The translations under genes were made by a program, and so were the position numbers. The notes beneath the pieces were generated by a model, which saw nothing but the letters and a program-made list of their open reading frames with translations, did no database searches and had not been told where the DNA came from. This document shows, piece by piece, positions 1-7,818 of a stretch of DNA of 64,000 nt. The DNA comes from Enterocloster lavalensis. GTDB lineage: Bacteria; Bacillota; Clostridia; Lachnospirales; Lachnospiraceae. Within the stretch, counting starts at the first letter, position 1. Each line of letters opens with the position of its first letter. The DNA lies in NCBI RefSeq assembly GCF_902364025.1, contig NZ_CABJCG010000026.1, positions 7,375 through 71,374 of the forward strand. The letters are read 5' to 3'.

Positions 1-205
1 CCTCGATCACACCGCTGATCTCATGGCCGATCACCCGGGGATGGTCCTGGTCAATGCCCGCGGCTCCGTTGAGGTACATTCTCACATCGGTTCCGCACAG
101 GGCCGTCGCCTTCACCCGCAGCAGAATCTCGCCTGGGCCGGCGTGGGGTGTGGGTATCTCCTCCTGCCGCAAATCACATACTCCATATAAACGCACTGCT
201 TTCAT
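1..205 (-). CDS. zinc-dependent alcohol dehydrogenase (MDR family), N-terminal part only
   Basis: The first 68 residues of a medium-chain dehydrogenase; the rest lies beyond base 1. The ATG at 205 follows an AGGAG site 7 bases upstream. Seen: a GroES-like start (MKAVRLYG), ALCGTD with Cys37 in the position of the catalytic zinc ligand, and GHE at 60-62, the zinc-binding motif of the family. Known: these enzymes oxidise alcohols or polyols with NAD(P). It begins 10 bases after the Gfo/Idh gene upstream, so it is probably the distal gene of the deoC-PTS operon and may act on the same sugar alcohol. Substrate cannot be told from this fragment. Confidence 0.9.
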   Translation of the reverse strand, partial: MKAVRLYGVCDLRQEEIPTPHAGPGEILLRVKATALCGTDVRMYLNGAAGIDQDHPRVIGHEISGVIE

Positions 206-215
206 GTTCTGTCTC

Positions 216-1235
216 CTATAATTCCACAACATTTCCGGTTACAATGGACTGGTTGCCCGCATTGACCACGCGCACCGCCATCAGGCCGTCCCGCCCCGTC
301 ACCAGAACCGGTCCGTCCTCCCTGACCGCCTTCACAAAGCTAATATCCTCATTCAGATACGCCTCCCGAAACAGGTGCATCCAGCTCTGTACCACATCGG
401 CGGTCTTGCCTCCGTCCATGGTATAAACTACGGTTGTCTTGTCCTGAAGGTCTCCCAGCATAATGGAGCCCTTGGTTCCCAGAATCTCCACCCTGGCGTC
501 GTAGCCGTAACGCACGCCCTGGGCCCCGTCCAGACAGCCCAGCACGCCGTTGGCAAACCGCGCATTTAAAATCACGTTGTCGTAAAAGTCCGGGAAATCC
601 TGCCGGGCATCCCCACAGCGGTAATTCCCCGCCAGTGCGTACACGGTCTGAAATTCTGATCCCGAAAACCAGCGCATGGTGTCAATGTCGTGGCTGTTGA
701 CCTCGGCCAACGGCCCGTTGCTCTTGTGGATGTCGTACATCCAGGGCTTGGGAATGCTGGGCCCGCGGGTCAGGGATTTCACCAGCACCAGATCGCCTAC
801 CGCCCCGGAGTCCAAAAGTTCCTTGGCCCGGACAAAGCTGGCGTCAAACCGCCGCATAAATCCCACCTGGAGCTTCACGTGGTTCTCCTCGGCAGCCTGA
901 ATCATTTCCTCACACTCCTGTGCGTTCATAGCCATGGGCTTCTCGCACAGGATATGTTTTCCCGCCTTTGCGGCCGCAATCACGATGTCCCGGTGATAGG
1001 CCGTGGGCGTCACCACCACCACCGCGTCCACCCGTTCGTCCTTCAGCGCTTCACGGTAGTCCGTAAAGGTATCCGTGATCCCCAGCTCCCCGGCGGCCGC
1101 AGCGCAGGCCTCCTCCGACGGATCACACACCGAAATAATACATGCCCCGGGCACTCTGGACGCAAAATTCCTTCCGTGGATCATACCGGCGCGTCCCGCC
1201 CCGATCAGGCAGATATTTACTCTGTCCTTTATCAT
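216..1235 (-). CDS. Gfo/Idh/MocA family NAD(P)-dependent oxidoreductase
   Basis: 339 aa, the usual length. The N-terminal Rossmann fold has GAGRAG at residues 12-17, then the family's CEKPMAMN loop near residue 98 with the Lys contacting cofactor and substrate. NSHDIDTMRW near 180 carries the His/Asp expected in the active site, as in inositol 2-dehydrogenase. ATG at 1235 has GGGGAGGA upstream. It lies 27 bp after the PTS IIBC gene and 10 bp before the alcohol dehydrogenase, in the operon headed by deoC. Inferred role: oxidation or reduction at one carbon of the imported sugar, sugar acid or cyclitol. The substrate is unknown. Confidence 0.88.
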   Translation of the reverse strand: MIKDRVNICLIGAGRAGMIHGRNFASRVPGACIISVCDPSEEACAAAAGELGITDTFTDYREALKDERVDAVVVVTPTAYHRDIVIAAAKAGKHILCEKPMAMNAQECEEMIQAAEENHVKLQVGFMRRFDASFVRAKELLDSGAVGDLVLVKSLTRGPSIPKPWMYDIHKSNGPLAEVNSHDIDTMRWFSGSEFQTVYALAGNYRCGDARQDFPDFYDNVILNARFANGVLGCLDGAQGVRYGYDARVEILGTKGSIMLGDLQDKTTVVYTMDGGKTADVVQSWMHLFREAYLNEDISFVKAVREDGPVLVTGRDGLMAVRVVNAGNQSIVTGNVVEL

Positions 1236-1262
1236 ATAATTCCTCCCCTGGCCTGACGGGCC

Positions 1263-2621
1263 TTACAGTTTTTTCTTAATCATGCTGACAATCACAGCTG
1301 AGATAACGGTTCCCACTGCAATGGAAACCAGATACATCACCAGGTTGCTCACCGCGCCCGGAATCAGGAACACGAAGATTCCGCCGTGAGGCACTGCCAG
1401 GCCGCAGTTGAACAACATGGAGAGCGCTCCGGTCACAGCCGAGCCGATGGTCACGGAGAACAGCACCCGAACCGGGTCCGCCGCCGCAAAGGGAATGGCG
1501 CCCTCGCTGATAAAGGAAGCGCCCAGCACCCAGGCCGTCTTTCCGGACTCACGCTCATCCACCGTGTATTTGTCCTTGGCAATGATGGTGGAGAGAGCCA
1601 TCGCCAGAGGCGGCACCATACCGGAGGCCATCACGGCCGCCATGACCGGGGCGGTCTGGCCGGTGGTCAGGGTGGTCAGAGACGCCACGCCGAAGAAATA
1701 CGCCGCCTTTCCGATGGGACCCGCCAGGTCAATGGCCATCATGGCTCCCAGGATCAGCCCCAGAACGGCGGAGTTGACGCCGCTTAAATTGTTCAGGAAA
1801 TTGGTAATGGCGTTGTTCAGAGCGGTAAAGGGCGTGCCCACCACAAATATCATGGTAAGTCCCACTGTCACGGAGGACAGAAGGGGTACGATCAGAACCG
1901 GCATAAGCCCTTCAAGCCCCTTAGGCATATGGATCTTATTTTTCAGGAACAGCGCAACGTAGCCGCCTAAAAATCCGCCGATCAGCGCGCCCAGGAATCC
2001 GGCGTTCAGCGCGCTGGCAAGCATTCCGCCTACCATGCCGGGCAGCAGTCCGGGACGGTCTGCGATGGAGTGGCCGATATAGCCGCCCAGAATGGGAAAC
2101 ATCAGCGCCATACAGACGCCGCTGCCGATTTTGTGGAACGCCTGTGCGATCGCTCCCTCGGAATTGATCCCGCCGAATGCAAAGGAGAGCGCGATGCAGA
2201 TACCGCCCGCAACCACAAAGGGAATCATGTAGGAAACGCCGGCCATCAGATGCTTGTAGACGCCCACCTTGGGCTTGCTCTCCGTCTGGGCAGCGGAGGC
2301 CTTCTCATCCCGGTAAATGTAATCCGTCGCCAGGGCCTTCTCAATGATTTCCCTCGGCTTCTGAATTCCATCCTCCACGCTGGTGGAGTACAGCCGCTTG
2401 CCCACAAACCGGTCCTTGTTCACGCCGGTGTTTGCCGCAATCAGAACTGCGTCCGCCTCTCTGATATCCTCCGCTGTGAGCACATTCTCCGCGCCAATCG
2501 ACCCCTGGGTCTCAACCTTGATCTGGTGTCCCATAGCCTCCGCTTCCATCTGGAGCTTCTCCGCCGCCATGTATGTATGAGCAATCCCGGTGGAACATGA
2601 TGTAATCGCAACTATTTTCAT
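1263..2621 (-). CDS. PTS fructose-family transporter, fused IIB and IIC domains
   Basis: 452 aa. Residues 1-100 are a fructose-type IIB domain. The phosphocysteine motif reads C-S-T-G-I-A-H-T, with Ser where most fructose IIB domains have Pro; the Cys itself is kept at residue 8 or 9. After a linker with PTS-type KHLMAGVSYMIPFVVAGG, the rest is an IIC permease with eight to ten hydrophobic segments (GGFLGGY, GPIGKAAYFFG). It accepts phosphate from the IIA encoded 1 bp upstream and phosphorylates a sugar during uptake. The domain pair is certain; the substrate is not, since deoC and dehydrogenases beside it do not fit plain fructose. Confidence 0.92.
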   Translation of the reverse strand: MKIVAITSCSTGIAHTYMAAEKLQMEAEAMGHQIKVETQGSIGAENVLTAEDIREADAVLIAANTGVNKDRFVGKRLYSTSVEDGIQKPREIIEKALATDYIYRDEKASAAQTESKPKVGVYKHLMAGVSYMIPFVVAGGICIALSFAFGGINSEGAIAQAFHKIGSGVCMALMFPILGGYIGHSIADRPGLLPGMVGGMLASALNAGFLGALIGGFLGGYVALFLKNKIHMPKGLEGLMPVLIVPLLSSVTVGLTMIFVVGTPFTALNNAITNFLNNLSGVNSAVLGLILGAMMAIDLAGPIGKAAYFFGVASLTTLTTGQTAPVMAAVMASGMVPPLAMALSTIIAKDKYTVDERESGKTAWVLGASFISEGAIPFAAADPVRVLFSVTIGSAVTGALSMLFNCGLAVPHGGIFVFLIPGAVSNLVMYLVSIAVGTVISAVIVSMIKKKL

Positions 2622-2622
2622 C

Positions 2623-3078
2623 TCATCCTTCTCCTTTCAGCAAATCCAATACCTCTTCTTCTGTTCCCGCATGCAACAGCTTATCCCGAAACCCATCGTG
2701 CATCAGGCTGCGGGCCAGCTGGCTGAGCATCCGCAGATGAAGGTCCCCCGCTTCGGACGGCACCGCAATCAAAAAAATCAGATTTGCCAGGCTGCCGTCC
2801 ATTGCCCGGAAATCCACCCCGGCGTCACACCGCGCAAACACCAGGGACGGGGTGCGCACCGCACTGCTCTTGCCGTGGGGGATCGCCACCTGCATTCCAA
2901 TCCCCGTCACACCAAGGCGCTCCCGCTCCATTACCGCTTCCACGTACGGCTCAAGGGCTGTGATCCGCCCGTTCTCCAACAACGCTCCGGCCATCTGGCG
3001 GATGCAGTCCTCCCTGTCCAAACATTTCAAGTCAAACAGAATCAAATCCTTTGTCATCAGAGCTTCGATATTCTGCAT
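2623..3078 (-). CDS. PTS sugar transporter IIA component, fructose/mannitol type
   Basis: 151 aa single-domain IIA. GMQVAIPHGKS near residues 57-67 holds the phosphorylated His in the I-P-H-G-K context of the family, and an RCDAGVDF-type strand follows. It transfers phosphate from HPr to the IIB domain encoded next in the operon. The stop is one base from the start of the IIBC gene, so the two are translationally coupled. A GGGGGAAC ribosome site precedes the ATG at 3078. Confidence 0.92.
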   Translation of the reverse strand: MQNIEALMTKDLILFDLKCLDREDCIRQMAGALLENGRITALEPYVEAVMERERLGVTGIGMQVAIPHGKSSAVRTPSLVFARCDAGVDFRAMDGSLANLIFLIAVPSEAGDLHLRMLSQLARSLMHDGFRDKLLHAGTEEEVLDLLKGEG

Positions 3079-3111
3079 TTTGTCTGTTCCCCCTCAGTCA
3101 TCCGTTCGTTG

Positions 3112-3798
3112 TCACCAAGCTGCGTCAAAGCCCTCCAGAATCTTAAAGCTGCTGCTTGTTCCGATTCTCTCTGCACCTGCTTCGATCATCTTCTGGCAGG
3201 TCTCCCAGTCCCGGATTCCCCCGGCCGCTTTCACCTTCACGTCGTCACCCACCGTATCCTTCATCAGCTTCACATCCTCCGGGGTGGCCCCGCCGCTTCC
3301 AAATCCGGTGGAGGTCTTGATGAAGTCCGGCTTCACCCGGCGGGCGATCTGCGCCACCTTCACGATCTCGTCCTTCTCCAGGTAACAGTTCTCGAAGATC
3401 ACCTTCACCAGAACGCCTGCGGCTCTGCAGATTTCCGTGATCCGGCGCATCTCCTCCTCAATGTAAGCGTAGTTCCCGTTTTTGACCTCTCCCACATTGA
3501 TCACATAGTCGATTTCATCCGCACCGTTATCGATGGCATTCTGGGTTTCGAAACATTTCGTTTCGATTGTGGTCTGTCCCAGCGGAAAACTGATGGCCGC
3601 CCCCACATGAACCGGTGTGTCCTTTAAGATCTCCTTGCAGAACCGGACCGGCGAGGAGTTGATAGCAACCATCTTAAACCCGTTGTCCCTGGCTTCCTCG
3701 CATAATTTGCGAAAATCCTCCTCCCTGGCGAAGGCCTTTAAGCAGGTGTGGTCGAACATGTTTGCCAGGCGTTCTCTGGTCAGCTCGTTTACATCCAT
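3112..3798 (-). CDS. deoC: deoxyribose-phosphate aldolase
   Basis: 228 aa, normal for the family. Known reaction: reversible cleavage of 2-deoxyribose 5-phosphate to glyceraldehyde 3-phosphate and acetaldehyde through a Schiff base. Seen: DHTCLK near the N-terminus, ADEIDYVIN carrying the catalytic Asp, FIKTSTGFG with the Schiff-base Lys, and [10 protein letters not shown] with the second active-site Lys. It is the first gene of the leftward operon, directly after promoter 3841-3868. Its place with a fructose-type PTS, a Gfo/Idh and an MDR dehydrogenase suggests the cleaved compound is a phosphorylated deoxy-sugar from the PTS route rather than a nucleoside, but this is inference. Confidence 0.95.
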   Translation of the reverse strand: MDVNELTRERLANMFDHTCLKAFAREEDFRKLCEEARDNGFKMVAINSSPVRFCKEILKDTPVHVGAAISFPLGQTTIETKCFETQNAIDNGADEIDYVINVGEVKNGNYAYIEEEMRRITEICRAAGVLVKVIFENCYLEKDEIVKVAQIARRVKPDFIKTSTGFGSGGATPEDVKLMKDTVGDDVKVKAAGGIRDWETCQKMIEAGAERIGTSSSFKILEGFDAAW

Positions 3799-3821
3799 GG
3801 TTTGTCGTTTCCTTTCTTTTA

Positions 3822-3931
3822 TTTTCGTTTTATATTTTTTATTCTATCATACATTTTCGCTTTGTCAATCATTTATCGTATTTTTTTCAATATTTTTTCT
3901 TTATCCTCTTATTGCTTTCGTTTCGCTTTTT
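3822..3931. promoter_or_regulatory. TTTCG repeats, candidate DeoR-type operators
   Basis: Three similar elements sit in the AT-rich divergent region: TTTTCGTTTTAT at 3822-3833, TTTTCGCTTTG at 3854-3864 (inside the deoC promoter) and CTTTCGTTTCGCTTTTT at 3915-3931. Some DeoR-family repressors (for example AgaR) bind direct repeats of TTTCRTTT type. The regulator encoded next door is the obvious candidate; binding is inferred. Confidence 0.5.
3841..3868 (-). promoter_or_regulatory. sigma-A promoter of the deoC-PTS operon
   Basis: On the minus strand TTGACA (3868-3863), a 16-base spacer and TAGAAT (3846-3841). The expected start site leaves a leader of about 35 nt before deoC. A TTTTCGCTTT element lies inside the spacer, a position where a bound repressor would block polymerase. 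Confidence 0.8.
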
Positions 3932-3956
3932 ATTGGTTTATTCTTTTTAGTTTTTG

Positions 3957-3965
3957 TGGTATACT
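3957..3965 (+). promoter_or_regulatory. extended -10 promoter of the deoR-family gene
   Basis: TGGTATACT at 3957-3965 is an extended -10 (TGn then TATACT) without a good -35. It would start transcription about 16 bases before the ATG at 3989, giving a very short leader. Confidence 0.5.
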
Positions 3966-3988
3966 TTAAGAAAAAGAGAGGCAGATCT

Positions 3989-4768
3989 ATGAACGAAAAA
4001 GAAACGCTGTTCGCGGAAGAGCGCAAAGATAAAATCCTGCAGCTGTTAAAGGATTCAGAAAAGGTAACGGTGGCCCAGCTGTGCGAGCTGTTTGGGATTT
4101 CCCCCGTCACTGCCCGCAACGACCTGCGGGATCTGGAAAATGAAAACCTGCTCCGCCGGACCCACGGCGGCGCCATCCGCATGTCCAGCTCCGCCTACGA
4201 GCTGGAACCAAGCAAACGGGACGAAAACACGGATCAAAAGAAGGCCATCGCAGCAGTTGCCGCGGAGATGGTTACGGACGGGGATACCATTATCATTGAT
4301 ACAGGCAGCACCTGTATGGAATTTGCCAAGCTTCTTAGCGGCAAACGCAATCTGAGAGTGGTTACGAACGATCTGAAGATCGCTCTGCTGCTGGACTCCT
4401 GCGAAGACATAACCCTGTACTTTATCGGGGGCGTCCTGCGCAAGCATTACAACTGTACGGTGGGCAATTTCGGTTCTGAGCCCTTCCGCCATCTTGTGGT
4501 GGACAAGGCATTTATGGGCGCCAACAGCCTTTCCACATCCCGCGGCGCCATGACCCCGGACGTGGGGCAGGCGGAAATCAAGAAAACCATGCTCTCCGTA
4601 GCCGACAAGGTGATCATCCTCTGCGGCAGCAATAAGATTGGTCAGAATTCCTTTGTCACCTTCGCCGAATTGTCGGATATCGACACTCTGGTCACAGACA
4701 GCGGGCTGAGACGCAAGCTGCAGGAATCCCTGGAGGAACGTGGGATCGATGTCAAAATCGCACCATAG
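3989..4768 (+). CDS. DeoR/GlpR-family transcriptional regulator
   Basis: 259 aa from the ATG at 3989. An upstream in-frame extension to 3617 exists but runs antisense through deoC and low-complexity AT sequence, so it is rejected. Seen: an N-terminal winged helix (RKDKILQLL, then VTVAQLCELFGISPVTARNDL and RTHGGAI, the DeoR signature) and a C-terminal sugar-phosphate-binding domain (DTGSTCMEFAKLL, TND, FMGANSLS). Known: the family represses sugar operons until a sugar phosphate binds. It is divergent from deoC and should control that operon through the TTTCG repeats between them. Confidence 0.92.
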   Translation: MNEKETLFAEERKDKILQLLKDSEKVTVAQLCELFGISPVTARNDLRDLENENLLRRTHGGAIRMSSSAYELEPSKRDENTDQKKAIAAVAAEMVTDGDTIIIDTGSTCMEFAKLLSGKRNLRVVTNDLKIALLLDSCEDITLYFIGGVLRKHYNCTVGNFGSEPFRHLVVDKAFMGANSLSTSRGAMTPDVGQAEIKKTMLSVADKVIILCGSNKIGQNSFVTFAELSDIDTLVTDSGLRRKLQESLEERGIDVKIAP

Positions 4769-4790
4769 CGTTCCGCCCCGAGCGGCGGAT

Positions 4791-4836
4791 AAAAAACGGA
4801 GGCTTTCGCGCATCCAGCGCAATCGCCTCCGTTTTT
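4791..4836. terminator. bidirectional rho-independent terminator
   Basis: AAAAACGGAGGC and GCCTCCGTTTTT form a 12-bp stem with about 20 bases between, with A and T runs on both flanks. It can end the DeoR gene from the left and the YhcH gene from the right, which converge here. Confidence 0.85.
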
Positions 4837-4874
4837 ATGTAAACTTCAAAAGCATTTTCATCCGGCCGTGTCCC

Positions 4875-5327
4875 TTAAACCGCCACCTTCACAACCACCT
4901 TTTTCACCTGGCAGGGCGCTCCGGCCACGCAGCGGGGTTTGTGGGCGTCCTCCGGGGCCACCACGATCAAGTCGCCTTCCTCCAGCAATACGCTTCCGGA
5001 GAACTCCGGCTCCTGGTAAAAAATCAGGTCGTTCTCCTCGATGCGCTCCTTCACCTTCAGCCCGTCCCGTTTGCACACACCGAACATTTCCCGGCCTGAC
5101 GCCATGTACTGGATGTCGAAGAACTTCTCATGGGTTTCGAATGAGGCCTCCGACGCCGGATAGGTGGTGTACTCCTGCACATTTGCCACCACAACGTCTC
5201 CGTCGATGGGGTAGCTCCCTACACCCAGGGCGCTGATATCCGTCTCCGCCAGCCACTTGTAAGCCTTGCGGAACTTCTCCTCCAGATAGTTATACTTTTC
5301 GGAAATGGAAATATTTGCAAAATACAT
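4875..5327 (-). CDS. YhcH/YjgK/YiaL family sugar-handling protein
   Basis: 150 aa, family length. Seen: EYTTYP, FETHEKFFDIQYM and VVAPEDAHKPRC, the conserved Glu/His/Asp stretches that line the cupin metal site. Known: members sit in sialic acid (yhcH) and 2,3-diketo-gulonate (yiaL) operons and are thought to act as sugar anomerases or isomerases. Here it follows a YiaK-like dehydrogenase, the same gene pair as yiaK-yiaL in Escherichia coli. The 241 bp between them hold a GC-rich repeat, so co-transcription is uncertain. Confidence 0.88.
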   Translation of the reverse strand: MYFANISISEKYNYLEEKFRKAYKWLAETDISALGVGSYPIDGDVVVANVQEYTTYPASEASFETHEKFFDIQYMASGREMFGVCKRDGLKVKERIEENDLIFYQEPEFSGSVLLEEGDLIVVAPEDAHKPRCVAGAPCQVKKVVVKVAV

Positions 5328-5410
5328 GTTGCTTCTCCCTTCTATAATTTAATGTCGATTCGACTGCTCAGTTTTATGGGACGCTGTCCTGGCGCGTTTC
5401 GTCGCTGCGC

Positions 5411-5575
5411 CCAGCCCGACCCACGGAGCCCGGCCCTTCCTTCGGAGCCCGGCCCTTCTCCCAGCGCCCGGTCCTTCCTCTATAGCCCGACCCTGCCCCC
5501 CGGAGCCCGGCCCTTCCTCCAGAACCGGGCTCTTCTCCTGGAGCCCGGCCCTTCCTCTATAGCCCGGCCTACCGG
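5411..5575. repeat. imperfect GC-rich tandem repeat, unit about 18-20 bp
   Basis: About eight copies of a unit around AGCCCGGCCCTTCCT separated by short variable bases (CTAT, CGG, CCAG). It fills most of the gap between the YhcH and YiaK-like genes and ends at the stop codon of the latter. No open frame here looks like a gene. Confidence 0.8.
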
Positions 5576-6618
5576 CCGGAAATATCCTTGGCGTCCAGAT
5601 CTCCCCCAGCGATAGCCTTCACCTGCCGCCAGATGGTCTCATCCACTGTGACGCCCTCTCTCATGCTGCGCTCCCTGGCAGACAGAGTACGCTCGCCCGG
5701 ACAGGTTACCTGCCCGCCCTCGTGTTCCGGATGGCTGGAATCCGCGGCCGCCACGCGCTTGTTCAGCATGTCCTGAATCTCCTCGCGGGTTCCGAACAGG
5801 TAGGGGTCGTAGGCGATAAAAATCTGACAGCAGCCCACGCAGCTTCCCCGGCCCTGCTCATCCATGTCAAAACCGCTGTTGCCGTTCGCCATCAGAGCCG
5901 CCGCCATGTCCAGGGCAATCGCCATGCCGCTGCCCTTCCAGTAGCCGGTGGGCAGAATCCGCCTGCTCTCCTCAATGGCGCCGGGATCGGTGGTCAGATT
6001 TCCCTGGCTGTCAAAACCGCCCGGATAGGGAAGCTGTTTTCCCGCCAGCCGGTAGACCCCAAGCTTGCCGTAGGCGTACTGGCTCATTGCCATGTCCAAC
6101 ACGATGGGGCCGTCCTCCCGGGGAATGCCGATGCAGAACGGATTGTTGCCCACGCCCGGCTGGTCGCTGCCCCACAGGGGCATGCAGCTCTCCGTGTTGA
6201 TCCAGCTGATTCCCAGAAATCCCGCCTCGGCCATCCGCCACGCGTAGGTGCCGCCGCGCATCCAATGGCTGGTGTTTTTAAGGGCCACGCAGCCGATGCC
6301 GTGCTCCTTTGCCAGCTCCATGGCCCGGTCGGCGCAGAACAGGGCGTTGGTGATGCCGATGCCAAGGTGGCCGTCGTAATTCTCCACCGCGCCCCTGGCC
6401 CTTACAAGCTCGGGGCTGCCTTTGGGATCGATCAGACCTCTGCGCACATAGTCCACAAACCGCGGGACCCGGTTGAGGCCGTGGCTCTCCACCCCGTCCG
6501 CGCTGGACTGGGCATGGATCGCAGCGCAGGTCTTTGCCTGCTCCTCCGTCAATCCTACATTTAAAAATGCCTGTTGGATCGTCTCGCGGACGGTATCATA
6601 GGGAATTTTTATACTCAC
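5569..6618 (-). CDS. Ldh-family (malate/L-lactate/ureidoglycolate type) oxidoreductase, YiaK-like
   Basis: 349 aa. Start is GTG at 6618 with AAAGGAG 9 bases upstream; no ATG fits. Seen: SSADGVESHGLNRVPRFV near residues 34-51 (catalytic His in the family's S-H-G motif), NTSHWMRGGTYA, and MAMSQYAYGKL with cofactor-loop residues. Known: the family reduces 2-oxoacids with NAD(P)H; YiaK reduces 2,3-diketo-L-gulonate. Upstream lie a run of 11 G (coding strand) and a TGGTnnnACCA site, so this gene is probably in the GntR regulon and may act on a product of the sugar pathway at 7.8-12.1 kb. Confidence 0.88.
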   Translation of the reverse strand: MSIKIPYDTVRETIQQAFLNVGLTEEQAKTCAAIHAQSSADGVESHGLNRVPRFVDYVRRGLIDPKGSPELVRARGAVENYDGHLGIGITNALFCADRAMELAKEHGIGCVALKNTSHWMRGGTYAWRMAEAGFLGISWINTESCMPLWGSDQPGVGNNPFCIGIPREDGPIVLDMAMSQYAYGKLGVYRLAGKQLPYPGGFDSQGNLTTDPGAIEESRRILPTGYWKGSGMAIALDMAAALMANGNSGFDMDEQGRGSCVGCCQIFIAYDPYLFGTREEIQDMLNKRVAAADSSHPEHEGGQVTCPGERTLSARERSMREGVTVDETIWRQVKAIAGGDLDAKDISGR

Positions 6619-6645
6619 ACCTGTTATTCTCCTTTCACGGTTATA

Positions 6646-6656
6646 CCCCCCCCCCC
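6646..6656. repeat. homopolymer of 11 C (G on the coding strand of the YiaK-like gene)
   Basis: Eleven C in a row, 28 bases upstream of the GTG start. On the minus strand the run is followed by TATAAC and then AAAGGAG. Such runs change length during replication, so this could alter promoter spacing or leader length; see findings. Confidence 0.9.
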
Positions 6657-6707
6657 AGGGCCGGGCGACGGGGCCGGGGGCGGTTGTTTCACTACCCCAA
6701 CGCCGTG

Positions 6708-6718
6708 TGGTGGCACCA
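6708..6718. promoter_or_regulatory. candidate FadR-type operator (TGGTGGCACCA)
   Basis: Matches the TGGTnnnACCA core bound by FadR/LldR/PdhR-type GntR proteins. It is placed between the GntR stop and the YiaK-like gene, upstream of the G run. The middle bases differ from the three copies at 12.2-12.4 kb, so it is a weaker match. Confidence 0.45.
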
Positions 6719-6748
6719 GGCCCCGGCTCCCCGCTGTGCCCCGTCCGG

Positions 6749-7447
6749 TCAGTGCATGGAGATTTCCTTAATCGAATACTTGAAAAAATCGCTCAGGCAC
6801 TTTTTCACCTTGTTTCGGTCGTCCTGGTGGAATGCGTTGAGGATCTTACAGCGGTAAAATACCGCGCTCTCCTTGGAGGTGGACAGCTTCAGCACCTTGA
6901 TGGCGGATTCCTGGCGCATCAGGACCATGATCTGCATCAAGCGGGCGTAGACGCTGTTGCCGCATACATCTCCCACGTAAGTGTCGATCTCAGTCAGGAT
7001 CTTTAAAAAATCCTCCGCTGAAATCTCCTCCGCCTCCACGTCCAGCAGGCGGTCCCGGTACTCGTCCAGCCGGGCAAGAATCTCCGGGGTGCGGTTATCA
7101 TAGCAGGTCAGATAGACCTCCGTCTCGATCAGGTTTCTGGCTGCGTAGATCTCGTCGTGGCGGTGCATCTCCTGGTAATACATCCACATCACCGTCTCCT
7201 CCGGTATCTTGGCCCCTTCCTCGCTGACAAAACTTCCGTCCCCAGGCTTGATGGTCAGCATCCCAACCAGGGACAGGGCACGCAGCGCCTCCCGGACCCG
7301 GCTGCGGGTCACGCCGAACAACTCCGCCAAATCCCGCTCATTGGGCAGCTTGTCCCCCGGTTTTAACTGCCCGGATGTGATCATCCCTGCCAACCGCTCC
7401 ATCACCTGCTCCGTGAGCGTCACCTTTTTTAACGGTTCATAATCCAT
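6749..7447 (-). CDS. GntR-family transcriptional regulator, FadR subfamily (FCD domain)
   Basis: 232 aa. Residues 1-75 form the GntR winged helix (GQLKPGDKLPNERDLAELFGV, trimmed: KLPNERDLAELFGV, then TRSRVREALRAL and KPGDGSFV). The rest is an all-helical FCD ligand domain. The His residues that usually bind metal in FCD domains appear replaced (IDTYVGD where D-x-x-x-H is common; no His pair near the end), so ligand sensing may not need metal. It stands alone between its target operons and very probably binds the TGGTA-S-TACCA palindromes at 12.2-12.4 kb. The promoter is probably at 7482-7511. Confidence 0.9.
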   Translation of the reverse strand: MDYEPLKKVTLTEQVMERLAGMITSGQLKPGDKLPNERDLAELFGVTRSRVREALRALSLVGMLTIKPGDGSFVSEEGAKIPEETVMWMYYQEMHRHDEIYAARNLIETEVYLTCYDNRTPEILARLDEYRDRLLDVEAEEISAEDFLKILTEIDTYVGDVCGNSVYARLMQIMVLMRQESAIKVLKLSTSKESAVFYRCKILNAFHQDDRNKVKKCLSDFFKYSIKEISMH

Positions 7448-7579
7448 ATCTGTCTCTCCTCTTTGCCCACTGTTTCACGTTTCCTATCATAGCACATCTT
7501 TTCCGCATATGTCCAGCGATAACCCGCGGCGGGGGCGGGATCGCGGGGACGCGGCCGGTAGGCGGCAGGCCACGCCGGG

Positions 7580-7690
7580 CCAGTAATTGCCCGCGGGCAC
7601 CGGGCAGGCGGCGGATCATCGCCGAACCAGTAATTGCCCGACGGGCAGCGGGTAGGCGGTGGATTACCGCTGGACCAGCGGCGGCCGGAG
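7580..7690. repeat. GC-rich tandem repeat, unit about 47 bp
   Basis: CCAGTAATTGCCCG occurs at 7580 and again at 7627, each followed by similar GGGCA-C/G-CGGG-AGGCGG-GGAT sequence; a third, decayed copy starts near 7675 and a looser one near 7513. It lies just beyond the terminator of the aldolase operon. Confidence 0.7.
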
Positions 7691-7713
7691 GGCGCGGCTA
7701 ACCGCACCCTTCG

Positions 7714-7749
7714 TAAAAATTGCCCCGGCCTCACACCCGCCGGGGCAAT
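7714..7749 (-). terminator. rho-independent terminator of the rhaT-to-aldolase operon
   Basis: On the minus strand ATTGCCCCGGC, an eight- or nine-base loop, GCCGGGGCAAT, then TTTTT. The 11-bp GC-rich stem and T run are typical. It lies about 70 bases after the aldolase stop. Confidence 0.9.
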
Positions 7750-7818
7750 CTCTACAATCCGCACATCCGCCCCCGCCAAAACCAGAACCGGCAGCGCCGC
7801 GAATCTCTACATTCTAAT

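Larger units (their letters stand above)
7448..7818. other. intergenic region: GntR promoter, repeat, terminator
   Basis: No gene is supported. From left to right it holds a likely GntR promoter on the minus strand (TGGACA, 18 bases, TATGAT in the 7482-7511 stretch), a degenerate GC-rich repeat and the terminator of the aldolase operon. Confidence 0.6.

Noticed and set aside
3617..3988. N-terminal extension of the DeoR-family regulator
   Set aside because: It reads antisense through deoC and a low-complexity AT region, with the regulator's own promoter inside it; the family starts at the winged helix.
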